Shown here: in pieces, positions 23,938 through 37,600 of the stretch | How positions within the stretch are numbered: position 1 is the first letter of the stretch | Layout of the letters: each line of letters starts with the position of its first letter | Assembly: GCF_032854445.1 (NCBI RefSeq) | Contig: NC_088307.1 | Location: forward strand, 29,606,484 to 29,670,483 | Direction of reading: 5' to 3' | DNA length: 64,000 bases | Source of the DNA: Liolophura sinensis | Taxonomy: Eukaryota; Mollusca; Polyplacophora; Chitonida; Chitonidae | Program-made: the position numbers and the translations under genes | The notes under the pieces: generated by a model | The model's input: only the letters and a program-made list of their open reading frames with translations | Database searches by the model: none | Told to the model about the DNA's origin: nothing

Positions 23938-24984
23938 CTTTTATAGAATATATATATATAGAAGTGTCTTCGTGTCTTGTGTAAGGCCTGCCCCTGATCT
24001 GAGAAATAAACAAATCAGATGTTTCCTGTTTTTATTCTCCGATAATGATACGTGTACAAATACAAAATTAAAAAGGAAATATGTAAAGAGAAGTAGTTGA
24101 CAGTTTTCAATAATGTTGGCGCAATGCTCTATGCCACTGAGCGAAATCAGTATTTAGAGGTGGTTTGCCACATGTATCCAATGCGGCGATCCAGTTCAAC
24201 ACGATAAATATGCCCCTAGCCCCTGGGCTCAAATGAATTAGACACAATCGTTCAGAAATTCTGGGCGTTCTGTCGATATTTACTTACAATAGACTTATAC
24301 TCATTGTACAACTTAGGAGACTTCGGGTGAAGACGGTTGATGGAAAGCCCAGTACAAACTAATTTTTACAGGAACAACTTGTGAGACTTAGCAACTTTTT
24401 TCATCCAAATATCTCCAAAGCGGCGTGTGAAACGCAAACAAAAGAAAAAAAAAAGATAAAATACAAACAGTTTGAAATTAGGGCGTAACTATGCTAAGAA
24501 CAGCACTGTTTTCAATGAAGCTGAAAATATGCACGGAATGCTCTATTCATGCTGATAATAGGTAATTATGGTGATAAAATGTAATTAGAATTCTGATATA
24601 ATGGAGATTGCTAAAATGTCGTGAACAAGTTGTACAATCCTGCAAACGTTTTCCATAAAACTTTACAAGCGTCTAAGCAGATTCGGGCTTAAGGCAGTAA
24701 ATGTGACCTGCTAGATCACTGTAGTTTAATCCATCTAAACGAGCGATTTGCGTCAAGAGAGTTATACTATATTGAACCTTCCAATTCTGTAAATGTATAT
24801 AAAGAAGCTTAATAACCAGGTCTTGTGTCGTTATGAGTATCCGGAGTGTGGTCATTGAAAAAACCGAAAACTCAATCTTTACACCACAAATGTATAATCA
24901 ATCCAATTTCGTAAAAAAAAAATACCTGAAGGAAACTATGTTAAACGAACTACCAAATAGTTAATTAGCTATATAGTGAACAGA

Positions 24985-25234
24985 GGGGGCCTCCGTGGCT
25001 CAGTCGGTTAGCGGGCTATCGCAGCGCAATGACCCAGGAGTCTCTCACCAATGCGGTCGCTGTGAGTTCATGTCCAGCTCATGCTGGTTTCCTCTCCGGC
25101 CGTACGTGGGAAGGTATGGCAGCAACCTGCGGATCCTCGTGGGTTTCCACCCACCATAATGCTGGCCGACGTCCTATAAGTGAAATATTCTTGAGTACAG
25201 CGTAAAACACCAATCAAATAAGTAAATAAACAAA
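24985..25234 (+). mobile_element. tRNA-derived SINE (family 1), unit 4
   Basis: Orthologue of 10255-10504, target-site duplications at 24972-24984 and 25235-25247. Confidence 0.88.
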
Positions 25235-25357
25235 TATAGAGAACAGACAAGAACAAAACGTAAATGTACGAAATTTAATAAGGTAACAAAAATGAATTCA
25301 TATGAAAAAAAAAATCGTAGCACGTAACAAGCTGCCAAGTGCAAATTAATCAAGTAA

Positions 25358-26155
25358 TTATCGCGATGCACAAAGCCAACTGAGGGAGGTATTTAGTGAC
25401 GCTGTGCAAACATCAACACAGTCGTTTGAGATCAGAGATGTATTCAGCCCTCCTGCTGACAAGGTCTCCACACGTGGTCCGCCACGACCAAAGACTGTCC
25501 CGTCAGCCCAAATATCCTGTAAAATAAAAGGAACATTAGAGCCTTGTCTATTTTTTTTGTCAGTTTTCATCGATTTAAATAAAGTTAATGCTGACAATAG
25601 ATGTTACAAAAAATGTTTTAAAACAGATTCTAACATGAAATGTAAATATTAATCATGACTTGCCTGATTAAGAGATGAGAAGAACGGAAATGAGTTGGAT
25701 AGACCTGGTGCAGGTAAAACACATGCTTGACAGTCGGAGACTGGGATATTTTCGTTCAGTGCAAAACCACCACTGTTGCCTATGGCGTTAAACAGACAAG
25801 GAAATTCATCCACGGCCACAACATTTGGTTTCTCTTCACACAAAAGCTGGTTGAGATAGGCTATGTACTTTGTGGCCTCCCTCAAAATATTTATTTTCGA
25901 CTCCTTTGGACTGCTTCGTGTACTAGGAATACAGCGCCTTAAAGATTCCAATTCAAAGTTAAGATTCTCTACTCTTCTTTTTTCTCTCAAGTTACGACGT
26001 TTAACAAACTCATAAGGTCGCTCGGAGTGGGGAATATGTCGTCTTTTTCGTCTGGGCCATTTTGTCCTTCTGGAAGTGAGAACAGAGTCGTCACTTCCGG
26101 ATGGCGGAGAGAGGAAGGGAAAGTCGGAGGTTGTGATATTGGTCTGTACTTCCAT
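25358..26155 (-). CDS. bHLH transcription factor, array copy 4 (two exons; reference copy)
   Basis: Exon 1 is 26155-25664 (164 codons) and exon 2 is 25516-25358 (52 codons plus stop), with a 147-bp intron, GC donor (CAG|GCAAGT) and pyrimidine-rich acceptor ending TTTTACAG. The predicted protein is 216 residues: a Ser/Pro-rich N-terminus, RRTKWPRRKRRH at 29-40, basic region 51-61, helix 1 at 62-76, a ten-residue loop, helix 2 at 87-105, and a tail with FPCLF and Phe-rich stretches. Exon 2 opens DIWADGTVFGRGG. If unspliced, the frame would end four residues past the donor. Against copy 6, exon 1 shows 12 substitutions, 9 synonymous, which suggests purifying selection. No bHLH family can be named with certainty. 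Confidence 0.75.
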
Positions 26156-26301
26156 GATGGTCAGTTTTAGTGAAGGATGGATCTGACAGACAAGTAGAGC
26201 TCGGGTCGGAATGTCTAGACTAACTGTCCAGACTGGTATATATACCAGAGACAGCCTCGGTGTAGAAACGATCAAGAGGTCAGCAAGCGGAGGTCAAAGT
26301 T
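26156..26301 (-). promoter_or_regulatory. bHLH copy 4 core promoter
   Basis: Perfect TATA palindrome at 26233-26248, GTCTAGAC about 20 bp downstream of it in the direction of transcription, and both AGGTCA half-sites upstream. Confidence 0.72.
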
Positions 26302-27631
26302 TGAACGATAGGGGAAATACGAAACAATCAAATTATGACATGTTGTCCAGACGTTATTAAAGTGTTTCTCGAACTCTTTACGTAATCAAACTCAGGAAAT
26401 AATCCTGGTGTCTTATTTCTTTAGTTGTTAACAAAACTGAGGATTAAACAGCCAGTGTCGGATTTTTAAGTAAAATTTTCTTAGCGAGTCATTCTGGCTC
26501 AAGAAATCAGCATGAAGGGTTATATATTTAACTGTCTAGACATCATTAACGTAAAGTGAACAAATGTGATTACCAATAAAAATGTTGTGAACAAGTAAGC
26601 TTTTCTGATAATCTCAGTGTGACGTGAACATTCAGTACGCTCGGCAAGACAGTTAAAATGTCAGCATGCGGGGGTCAAAGGTCGCGCTTCAACTACAAGG
26701 ATAAATTGGGATTATCTGTCTAGACTTTATCATTCATCCAGAATCAAAGCTTAACAGATCGTGACCAGAATAAGACAAGTCGGCCATGCTTCTAGGAATT
26801 ATTGCCTCGTTCCGAAATCAGGAGCAAACACATTCATATGTGTAAATGTTTGCAAAGAGAACATATTTGACCATACACTATATAAACTTTTTGATATGTT
26901 GTTGAGCAAAGTCCAAGCTGCATGTGTTGATATGACACTGCACCGTAAAAAACCTGGGCGATATATACTCTTTGGGTTAAACTTGACAAATTTACTACAT
27001 ACGAAGGAAAATCAGTGCGCTGTTGTGCCTTTTAGCCTGATCAACCTTGTTCCAATAGGACATTTATAGATGAGTTCTAAATTGACCTGGGACCTGTTTG
27101 GAAGGATATTTCATATGACTGTTCCCTAACTACTGCCCGCCTCCCGTCCACTTCTCCCCAAACCCTTAATCATTCGCCCGTAAATCTGCCAGGCCACACA
27201 CATAAAGGACCCTTTGCAACTAGATAGGAAATCTTTCCACGTCTGTGCAACAGTTAGGTGTAATTTTTTCATGCAGATATACAAGCAAAATTTACTTAAA
27301 TACGAAGCCCAATTACCGAACAACATGTGCGTCAAAAATTGGAGTGATGTGCTTATACTTTTTGATATATCGAAAAACAAAAAATAGAGTAAAAAGCAGA
27401 TTTTGGTATGTTAAGGCGTTTTCTGGATTGAATTCTCTTCATAATAAATATATAAATACGGGAATCAAAATCATTTACACGTAATTGTTGTTTAGTTAAG
27501 CGGTAGTATGTTACAAGAAAATATCATGTTTGTTGACGCAATCGTACTATGAATGCACAGAAAAGTTGAATAAGTGAGAAATTTAAAGGAACCGTACATT
27601 CACAATAATATTTCATGGTTTGTTGCTCATT

Positions 27632-27713
27632 GTCCCCACTGGTCTATTGGTAACATACACGCTTTGAGAACCTTTAGTGTGACAGGACAACGAGCTTGAT
27701 TCCCATCACGGCA
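27632..27713 (+). repeat. tRNA-like element, unit 4
   Basis: Orthologue of the element at 12903, sharing the TGGTCTATTGG variant. Confidence 0.5.
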
Positions 27714-28719
27714 TAATTGTTCTTTTTATGAGTGTTAAGTGGTGTAATGGTGGAGTGGGTAGGGACTAAAATGAAAAACACAGCTATGTACAATGTTTTT
27801 CTGAGGAAAGGTCAATAAGTTTTAAAAAGGTCAATAAAACTTTAGCTTGGTAATAATTGTAATATAAAACCACTAGAATATATTCACGGTATAATTAGTC
27901 AAACAAAACCTGTTTCAAATACCAACATTGACCTGATGGGTAGCCTGATGGTTAGCAACAAATATTTTAGGACAACCTCTTCTATCGACTGCACCTATTA
28001 CATAACAACTTCAACCGCATACCGGGAAAGCGCTTGTGTCATTTAGGTCCCCTTGGGCAGTTTGGCAATCGACCCAAGCGACAGGGGAATGATTTCCCAA
28101 GTAGTTGCCAGGGATCTTCTTATAAGGAAACGTCACCGTGAGATCGCATCTGTCGTGAGGTATATGTATAAATTTATACATTGAAGCGTACATTGGTCGC
28201 CTCATACAAGGCGTCATCAAATATGGCTGTCCCAGATCAATCATAACGAGGCCAATTCCCAGACCACGCTCAACTCTCACCAAAGCAGAATTTAAAAACT
28301 ATTAAAACTATGTAACAACCTCCTTCTTTGTATAGCGTTTTAATTTTTCATTTTTTATTGATCTATTGGGTCAGTGTCTGATCTACATTTTCCCTCTGCC
28401 TGCCTTATATTATGGACTATTATTTAGTCGAGCGCTTCCGAGGCTTCGGTACCGGTATTTGAGGCTTTAGTGTCATTGTACATAGAGTACACATTCTGCA
28501 AATATCCATCGGTTTTGTAAATATGTTTACGGTCAAACACACAGAGTGTTCTTTACGTTAGCTTATAAATATGAGTGACGCAGTTGTGAAGCTTACAGTC
28601 ATTTACACTTTTGAGCAGTTTTATTTACTGTCATCTACTGTGACGCATTTTGCTGAGTTTGGAGATATCGGCTTTCACCCCATTCGACATTGGGTCTCAG
28701 CAGACAACGGTAACTCGAG

Positions 28720-28810
28720 CCGGAATGTTTAAGCTAACTGCCTAGAATGGTATATATAAACCATAGACAGCCTCGATGTCGAAACGATTAAGAGGTCACC
28801 ATGCGGATTT
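28720..28810 (-). promoter_or_regulatory. Orphan bHLH-type promoter, unit 4
   Basis: TATA-like GGTATATATAAACC near 28,748 with the conserved upstream block; no bHLH exon beside it. Confidence 0.55.
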
Positions 28811-29243
28811 CAAAGATTGATCGATGAGTGAAATAAAAAACAAGGAATATATGACATTTTGTCCAGACTTCATTAAAGCTCTTCTTAAACTCTTTACGTA
28901 ATTAAACTGAAGATTCTGGCCCCAGAAATAAGTATGGAGGGTTATATAATTAGCTGTCTGGACGTCATTACTTTGAAGTGAACAAACGTAATTGCAAACA
29001 GAAATGTTGTGCAAGCGTTTCTGATTATTCCAGTTTGATATGAACATTCAGTACGCTCAACAAGATCGCGAAAATTCCAGAATGTGGGGGTCATTGGTCG
29101 TGGATGAACTTTGTGGATATATGCTAATGAATATCTGTTTAGACATTAGTACAGTCATCCAGAATCTAAGGTCAAAGGTTAACAGATCGTTTCAAGAATA
29201 AGACAAATCGGCCATGCTGGTAGGAATTATTGCCTGGTTTCTG

Positions 29244-29350
29244 TATTTATTGATTGATTTATTTATTTCTTCATTTGATTGGTGTTTCAGGTCGTACTCA
29301 AGAATATTTCACTTATACGATGGCGCCCAGCATTATGATGGGAGGAAACC
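29244..29350 (-). mobile_element. 5'-truncated SINE at a deletion junction, unit 4
   Basis: Same junction as at 14503-14609: the SINE edge joins directly to ATTAGCTCAAAGC. Confidence 0.8.
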
Positions 29351-30781
29351 CATTAGCTCAAAGCTTTTTACTTCAGCTAACAGAGTATCGTACAATTACA
29401 TTGAGAAACGCAGCACCTGTTCGTCAGCTGAGCTTTGTAATACTTGTATAACAAAACCACTGGCATATATTTACGGTATAATTCGTCAGACAAAACCTGT
29501 TTCAAATACCAATATTAGAGGGAAAATGATATCATTCTATGCATTTAACGGCAAACAGTAAACTGTTAAACAGTAAATATTTCAACATGGCCTCTTCCAA
29601 CTATGACATAACAAGTTCAACCGCATACCGAGGAAACTCTTCTATTATTTCGGTCACTCTGGGCAGTTTGGTAATCGACCTTAGCGACAGAGGGGCGATT
29701 TCTCATTTAGTTGCAAGGGATCCTCCTTGTAGCAAACGTCATTGTGAGATTCCACCATTTGTGGGGTATATGTATCAATTAATGTGTCAATATACACATT
29801 TGCCGACACACACAAGACGTCATCAAATATGGGAGGCTTCAGTTCAAACATCAGCAGGCCAATTTACAACCTCGTTTAACACAAACCAAAACAGAAATGA
29901 AAAGATATATTAAAAAATGTATACAAACCCGTCTTAAAATATCGTAATAAATGGTTTTATACTTTTTATCGAGTTGATGAGGTCAGTGCCTGATCTACAT
30001 TTTCTCCTCTGCATGCGTTATAACCTGAATTGTAATTCAGGCAAGAGTTCTGGAGGATTGGGTATTTAGAGACTTTAATGTCATTGTGAACAGCTTACTG
30101 GAAATACGCATGGGTGTTGTAAACATGTTTACGATCAAATCGTCCAGAATTTTCTTCACGTTGGTTAATAAAGATGAACAACGGAGTTGTGAAGCTCACA
30201 TTTATTTACTCAAGTCCACTTGAGAGCAGTCTTATTTATTGTCATCCACAGTGAAGGGTTTTACTCGGTTTGGAGATATCGAATTTCAGGCCATTCGACA
30301 TCAGTCAGTTGTACTCCATTCTATGTACAGAGCACTTTGTGGTCTTGTGTTTCGCAACTTGCTTTATTTTTGAGACATTACTTTGGAGCACAACGCCCAT
30401 TATCTTGTTGTGCGATTACCTACATTTCATCCCACTTTACCCCAAAGGTGACGTTGCGTGTATTTCCAAGGCCTGAAAGATTGTACGCCTGCTCGGCATC
30501 ACGGACGCTACTGTAAACCTGTCCCCCTTGAGAAGTTACACATTCATAGGGAGTTGGTGAAAAACATCATCAGAGTGCCGTGGCCACTACAGATTATCAC
30601 TTCCAGAGCTACATTCCTCTTAAATGTGGATTGTATATTCACGTTGATTGAGTGGCCTTAGGAAGTAGGCATATTCCATCCTTATTTGGACGCTGTCATC
30701 AGTAAGAGACTTTATATTTTGTAATTGTTTGTATTGTTTTGTACATTATTGTCGCCTATATTATTTGTGTATTTTACCCAA

Positions 30782-30783
<2 letters not shown>

Positions 30784-30861
<78 letters not shown>

Positions 30862-30883
30862 ATATATATATATATATATATAT
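30784..30883. repeat. (TA)n microsatellite, longest
   Basis: About 100 bp of TA broken by a single C near 30,860, at the same place as the arrays at 9155 and 23884. Confidence 0.97.
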
Positions 30884-31485
30884 TGAACTTTTTCAAGTGT
30901 CTTCGTGTCTTGTGTAAGGCCTGCCCCTGATCTGAGAATTAAACAAATCAGATGTTTCCTGTCTTTATTCTCCGATAATGATACGTGTACAAATACGAAA
31001 TTGAAAAGGAAATATGTAAAGAGAAGCAGTCGACAGTTTTCAATAATGTTGGCGCAATGCTCTATGCCACTGAGCGAAATCAGTATTTGGAGGTGGTTTG
31101 CCACATGTGTCCAATGTGGCGATCCAGTTCAACACGATAAATATGACCCTAGCCCCTGGGCTCAAATGAATTAGACACAATCGTTCAGAAATTCTGGGCG
31201 TTCTGTCGATATTTACTTACAATAGACTTATACTCATTGTACAACTTAGGAGACTTCGGGTGAAGACGGTTGATAGAAAGACCAGGACAAACTAGTTTTT
31301 ACAGGAACAACTTGTGAGACTTAGCAACTTTTTTCATCGAAATATCTCCAAAGCGGCGTGTAAAACGCAAACAAAAGGAAAAAAAAAATGAGAAAATGCA
31401 AACAGTTTGAAATTTGGGCGTAACTATGCTAAGAACAGCACTGTTTTCAATGAAGCTGAAAATATGCACGGAATGCTCTAGGCAT

Positions 31486-31562
31486 GGTGATAATAGGTAA
31501 TTATGGTGATAATAGGTAATTATGGTGATAACAGGTAATTATGGTGATAATAGGTAATTAGA
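31486..31562. repeat. 19-bp tandem repeat, four copies
   Basis: GGTGATAATAGGTAATTAT is repeated about four times. Units 2 and 4 have a single diverged copy here, so the expansion is specific to unit 5. Confidence 0.9.
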
Positions 31563-31957
31563 ATTCTGATATAATGGAGATTGTTAAAATGTCGTGAACA
31601 AGTTTAATCTTGCAAACATTTCCCATAAGACTTTACAACCGTCTAAGCAGATTCGGGCTAAAGGCAATAAATGTGACCTGGTAGATCACTGTAGTTTAAT
31701 CCATCTAAACGAGCGCCTTGCGTCAAGTCAGTTATACTATGTTGAACCTTCCAATTCTGTAAATGTCTATAAAGAAGCTTAATAACCAGGTCTTGTGTCG
31801 TTAAGAGTATCCGGAGTGTGGTCATTGAAAAAACCGAAAACTCAATCTTTACACCACAAATGTATAATCAATCCAATTTCGTAAAAAAAACAAAATACCC
31901 TAAAGAAACTATGTTAAACGAACTACCAAATAGTTTATTAGCTATATAGTGGACAGA

Positions 31958-32207
31958 GGGGGCCTCCGTGGTTCAGTCAATTAGCGCGCTATCGCAGCGC
32001 AATGACCCAGGAGTCTCTCACCAATGCGGTCGCTGTGAGTTCATGTCCAGCTCATGCTGGTTTCCTCTCCAGCCGTACGTGGGAAGGTATGGCAGCAACC
32101 TGCGGATCCTCGTGGGTTTCCACCCACCATAATGCTGGCCGAAGTCCTATAAGTGAAATATTCTTGAGTACAGCTTACAACACCAATCAAATAAATAAAT
32201 AAACAAA
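31958..32207 (+). mobile_element. tRNA-derived SINE (family 1), unit 5
   Basis: Orthologue of the shorter SINE form, target-site duplications at 31945-31957 and 32208-32220. This is the last unit that carries it; the site is empty in unit 6. Confidence 0.88.
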
Positions 32208-32327
32208 TATTGAGAACAGACAAGAACAAAACGTAAATGTACGAAATTTAATAAGGTAACAAAAATGAATTCATATCAAAAAAATCGTAGCACGTAACAA
32301 GCTGCCAAGTGCAAATTAATCAAGTAA

Positions 32328-33126
32328 TTATCGCGATGCACAAAGCCAACTGAGGGAGGTATTTAGTGACGATGTGCAAACATCAACACAGTCGTCTGAG
32401 ATCAGAGATGTATTTAGCCCTCCTGCTGACAAGGTCTCCACACGTGGTCCGCCACGACCAAAGACTGTCCCGTCAGCCCAAATATCCTGTAAAATAAAAG
32501 GAACATTAGAGCCTTGTCTATTTTTTTTTGTCAGTTTTCATCGATTTAAATAAAGTTAATGCTGACAATAGATGTTACAAAAAATATTTTAAAACATATT
32601 CTAACATGAAATGTAAATATTAATCATGACTTGCCTGATTAAGAGATGAGAAGAACGGAAATGAGTTGGATAGACCTGGTGCAGGTAAAACACATGCTTG
32701 ACAGTCGGAGACTGGGATATTTTCGTTCAGTGCAAAACCACCACTGTTGCCTATGGCGTTAAACAGACAAGGAAATTCATCCACGGCCACAACATTTGGT
32801 TTCTCTTCACACAAAAGCTGGTTGAGATAGGTTATGTACTTTGTGGCCTCCCTCAAAATATTTATTTTCGACTCCTTTGGACTGCTTCGTGTACTAGGAA
32901 TACAGCGCCTTAAAGATTCCAATTCAAAGTTAAGATTCTCTACTCTTCTTTTTTCTCTCAAGTTACGACGTTTAACAAACTCATAGGGTCGCTCGGAGTG
33001 AGGAATATGTCGTCTTTTTCGTCTGGGCCATTTTGTCCTTCTGGAAGTGAGAACAGAGTCGTCACTTCCGGATGGCGGAGAGAGAAAGGGAAAGTCGGAG
33101 GTTGTGATATTGGTCCGAACTTCCAT
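32328..33126 (-). CDS. bHLH transcription factor, array copy 5 (two exons)
   Basis: Exon 1 is 33126-32635 (164 codons) and exon 2 is 32486-32328 (52 codons plus stop), with a 148-bp GC-AG intron. Substitutions relative to copy 4 include Gln4 to Arg and an Ala to Thr in helix 2 (Tyr-Ile-Ala-Tyr becomes Tyr-Ile-Thr-Tyr). The open frame extends upstream through the TATA box to 33,300, but that extension is promoter sequence, not protein. The basic region and helix 1 are unchanged. Confidence 0.73.
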
Positions 33127-33275
33127 GATGGTCAGTTTTAGTGAGGGATGGATCTGACAGACAAGGAGAGCTGGAGTCGGAATGTCTAGACTAACTGTCC
33201 AGACTGGTATATATACCAAAGACAGCCTCGATGTAGAAACGATCAAGAGTTTAGCAGGCGGAGGTAAAAGTTTGA
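33127..33275 (-). promoter_or_regulatory. bHLH copy 5 core promoter, half-sites mutated
   Basis: The TATA palindrome at 33204-33219 has one mismatch (ending CCAA), and GTCTAGAC is at 33184-33191. The AGGTCA pair is lost: the equivalents read AGTTTA and AGGTAA. This is the only full-length copy without them. Confidence 0.7.
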
Positions 33276-34613
33276 AAGATAAGGGGAAAATACGAAGCAA
33301 TCAAAATATGACATGTTGTCCAGACGTCATTAATGTGATTCTTAAACTCTTTACGTAATCAAACCCAGGAAATAATCCTGGCGTTTTTTGAGATCTCAAG
33401 AAAACTGAGGATTAAACAGTCAGAGTCAAATCTTTACGTAGAATTTTCTTAGCCAGTTATTCTGTCCCAAGAAATCAGCATGGAGGGTTATATATTTAGC
33501 TGTCTAGACATCATTAACTTAAAGTGAACGAATGTGATTACCAATAAAAATGTTGTGAACAAGTAAGCTTTTCTGATAATCTCAGTGTGACGTGAACGTT
33601 AAGTGCGCTCGGCAAGATGGCTAAAATGCCAGCATGCGGGGGTCAAAGGTCGCGGTTTAACTACGAGGATAAATGCGGATTATTTGTCTAGACGTTATCA
33701 TTCATCCAGAACCAAATGTTAACAGATCGTGACCAGAATAAGACAAGTCGGCCATGCTGCTAGGAATTGTTGCGTCATTCCGAAATTAGGGGCAAGCATC
33801 TTTATATGTGTAAATGTTTGCAAAGAGAAAATAACTGACCATACACTAGGTAAACTTTTTGATATGTTGTTGAGCAAAGTCCAAGCTGCATGTGTTGATA
33901 TGACACTGCACCGTAAAAAACCTGGGCGATATACACTCTTGGGGTTGAGATTGACAAATTCACTACAAACTAAGAAAAATCAGTGCGTTGGTGTGACTTT
34001 TAGGGCACAGGCCCGGTTAATCCTGATCAACCCTGTTCCAATCAGACATTTATGTATGAGATGTAAATTGTCCTGGGGCCTGTTTGGAAGGATATTTTAC
34101 ATGACTGTTCCCTAACCAGTGCCCGCCTTCCACCCACTTCTCGCCCACCCCTGAATCATTCACCCGTAAATCTGCCAATCCCCACGCACAAAGTACCCTT
34201 TGCAATTAGATAGGAAATCTTTCCACGTCTGTGCAGCAATTAGGTGTAATTTTTCATGCAGATATACAAGTAAAATTTACTGAAATACGAAGCTTAATTA
34301 CCGAACAACATGTGCGTCAAAAATGGAGTGTTGTGCTTATACTTTATAATATATAGAAAGACAAAAGTAGAGTTAAATGCAGATATTCGTATTTAAGGCG
34401 TTTCCTGGAGGAAATCCTCTTCATAGTAAAGATATAATTACGGGAATCAAAGCCATTTAAACGTAATTGTTGTGTAGTTAAGGAGTAGTATTTTACAAGA
34501 AAATATCATGTTTGTTGACGCAATCATACTATGAATGCACAGAAAAATTGAATAAGTGAGAAATTTAAAGGAACCGTACATTCACAATAATATTTCATGG
34601 TTTGTTGCTCATT

Positions 34614-34695
34614 GTCCCCACTGGTCTAATGGTAACATGCACGCTTTGAGAACCTTTAGTGTGACAGGACAACGAGCTTTATTCCCATCACTGCA
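34614..34695 (+). repeat. tRNA-like element, unit 5
   Basis: Orthologue of the element at 5056, with the B-box-like region eroded to GCTTTATTCCC. Confidence 0.45.
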
Positions 34696-37600
34696 TAATT
34701 GTTCTTTTTATGAGTGTTAACCGAACTGCTGTAATAGAAGAGTGAGTAGGGGGCTAAAATGAACAACACAGCAATTCTATACAGATTATATACAGTGTTT
34801 TTTCTGAGGAAAGGTCAATAAGCTGTAAAACTTTAGTTTGGTAATAATTGTAATATAAAACATCTAGAATATATTCACGGTATAATTAGTCAGACAAAAC
34901 CTGTTTCAAATACAAACATTAGACGGAAAATCACATCATCCATTGGATTTAATGGCATACAGTGGGCTGATGGTTAGCAACAAATATTTTAGCATGACCT
35001 CTTCTATCAGCTGCACCTAGTACATTACAACTTCAACCGCATTCAGGGGAAGCCATTTTGTCATTTAGGTCACCTTGGGCAGTTTGGCAATTGACCCAAG
35101 GGAACGATTTCCTATCTAGTTGCCAGGGATCCTCTTATTATCAAACGTCACTGTTGCGATAGATCGTATCTGTCGTCAGGTTAATGTATAAATTTATTTA
35201 TATTTATTAAAATTTTTACATCCGTCGACACGTACAAGGCGTCATTAAATATCAGTGTCCCAGGTCAATCATAATGAGGCCAATTTCCCAAACGACGTTC
35301 AACTCACACAAAAACATAAGTGAAAAATTATAAAAAGCAAATAACAATCCCACTCTTTGTATAGCATTTTATTTTTTATTGTATTCATTATTTTTTTTTG
35401 AGCTATTGGGTCAGTGTCTGATCTACATTTTCCTTCTGCTTACATCGCAGCATGCACTATTATTATTTGGAAAGGATAAAAAGGTCACCATGCTGAGGTC
35501 ATATTTTCATTAGTAAGGGGAAAAAAACAATAAAAATATCTCATTTTGTCCAGACGTCATTAAAGTGTTTCTTAAACTCTTTACGTAATCAACCTCAGGA
35601 AGTAATTATGGCGTTTTATTTGTCTAGATGTCAACACAACAGAGCATTAAGGAGTTATAATCAGATTTTTACGTAGAATTTATTCTGCGAGTTCTCAAGC
35701 ACATGAAATCAGCATGGAGTGTGATATAATTATCTGTCTGGACGTTATTAACGTAAAGTGAACAAATCTAGTTACAAATGAAAATGTTATAAACAAGTTG
35801 TAAGCGTTCCTGATAATCTCAGTGTGACGTGAACATTGAATACGCCCAGCAAGATTGCCAATATGCCAGCACGCAGGGATTAAAGTTCAAGGATCAGCAA
35901 CGAGGATAAGTGCGGATTATCTGTCTAGGCGTTATTACAATCATCGAGAATATAATGTCACCCAAAATGTCACTGAGATCGTGAGCAGAATAAGACAAGA
36001 CGGCCATACTGTCCACACTCTTCGTCTTGCACAGGTAAATCTGTCAGTCCACCAGCATAAACGACCTGTTGCAACCAGAAAGGAAATCGTCCCGTTTCTG
36101 TGCATGAGGTACTTGTATTTTAAGTTAAGTTATTTTGAACAACACAACAAGTTCCTTTTTGCATTTCTTCCTTCATTCTCACGCAGTATGTTAAATCAGT
36201 TTAAATATATCATTGTAAATCTGTACAGATTATATACAGTATTCTTCCAATGAAAGCTCAACGATATTTATCTCAGCTAACAGCATATCGTACTATTACA
36301 CTGAAGAAAAGGGCCACCCTTTTATTAGTTTAGGATCGTAGTGAATGTCGGCTAAAGACAATGTGGCATAATTCGTTAGACAAAACTTGTTTCAAATACC
36401 AACATTAAACGGAAAAGCATGTCACCCCATGCATTTATTGGTATAGAGTAGGCTGATGATTAGCAACGAATATTTTGGCATGGCCTCTTCCAACTATTAC
36501 ATAACAACTTCAACCGCATACCGGGAAAGCGCATGCGTTATTTCCGTCGCTGTAGGCAGTTTGACAATCGAACCGAGCGACATGAGGCGAAGTCCCATCT
36601 ATTTGCCAAGGATCCTCTTATTAGCAAACATCATTGTGACATTGCATGTGTGGTCGGGAATATGTATAAATTTATGTGTCAAAGCGCACATCCGTCGACA
36701 CATAGAAGGCGTCATTAAATACGGATGTTACAGATCAGTAAACACAAGGCCAATTCCCAAACGACGTTTAACACAAACCAAAAGAGAATTGAAAAATTGT
36801 ACAATTTTCTTAAAAAGACAGGCTAAGAACCCGTCTTTAGTTACTGTATTATTTTTTAAAATTTCTTAAATGAGCTTGTGGGGTCAGTGTCTGATATACC
36901 TTTTTCCTTCTGCTTACATTATAGCCTACAGTGTTATTCAGTCGAGCGTTCTCGAGACTTTAGTGTCATTGTACATTCAGTATATATTGTGGAAATACGC
37001 GTCGTTGTTAGGGTTAAAAACATTCATCGCCTGCTCGCTGTCACAAACGCTAGCGTTAACCCGCCCTCCCGGAGAAGTTACATCTTCAGAGATAGTTGGT
37101 GAAAATCATCGTCAGCGTTACGTGCCCACTACAGCTTATCAATTTTCGGCCTGTCATCCGCTTAGCTGTTGTTTCTACAATTTGGCGGACTGACTGGCCT
37201 AAGGCAGCCAAATATTCCATCCGTATTTGGACGCGGTCATCTGTAAGAGACTGTGTGTTTTTATATTGTATTATTATACATTATAATACAATTATTTGTA
37301 TTGTTTTGCGCATTATTGTCAGCTGCATTTTTTAGCAATTTTTGTTTAAATATGTATTGGACTTATTCAAGCGTCCTCGTGTTTCTTTGTATGGTCTTGT
37401 GTAAGGCCTATCGCTGATGTGTGATTGAAACAAGCCAGTTGTGAATCACCCCCTGGTAGGAATACTAGACCGTATAATGCATAGAGACACAGTCGACAGC
37501 TTTCAATGATGTTGGAAAGACGCAAAGAAGGCTGTATGCGTATGAGTGAAATCAGTATTCAAATAATATTCCAAGCTCATATGGAAGTTTTCGATAATAA

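Larger units (their letters stand above)
22693..29596. repeat. Array unit 4 (short type)
   Basis: Closest to unit 2, repeating it at about 14.7 kb and sharing the TA microsatellite, the shorter SINE and the 945-bp deletion. The gene-free stretches 22,693-24,971, 26,302-28,719 and 28,811-29,596 hold only conserved half-unit sequence. Confidence 0.85.
29597..36489. repeat. Array unit 5 (transitional)
   Basis: The left part, up to the promoter at about 33,275, is close to unit 4. To the right of it the unit is visibly more diverged and close to unit 6. The second half-unit lacks the SINE fragment and the orphan TATA region; near 35,465 only AGGATAAAAAGGTCACCATGC remains. No gene is supportable in 29,597-31,944 or 33,276-36,489. 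Confidence 0.8.

Noticed and set aside
30729-31104. Long Tyr-Ile repeat frames on both strands
   Set aside because: Translation of the TA microsatellite.
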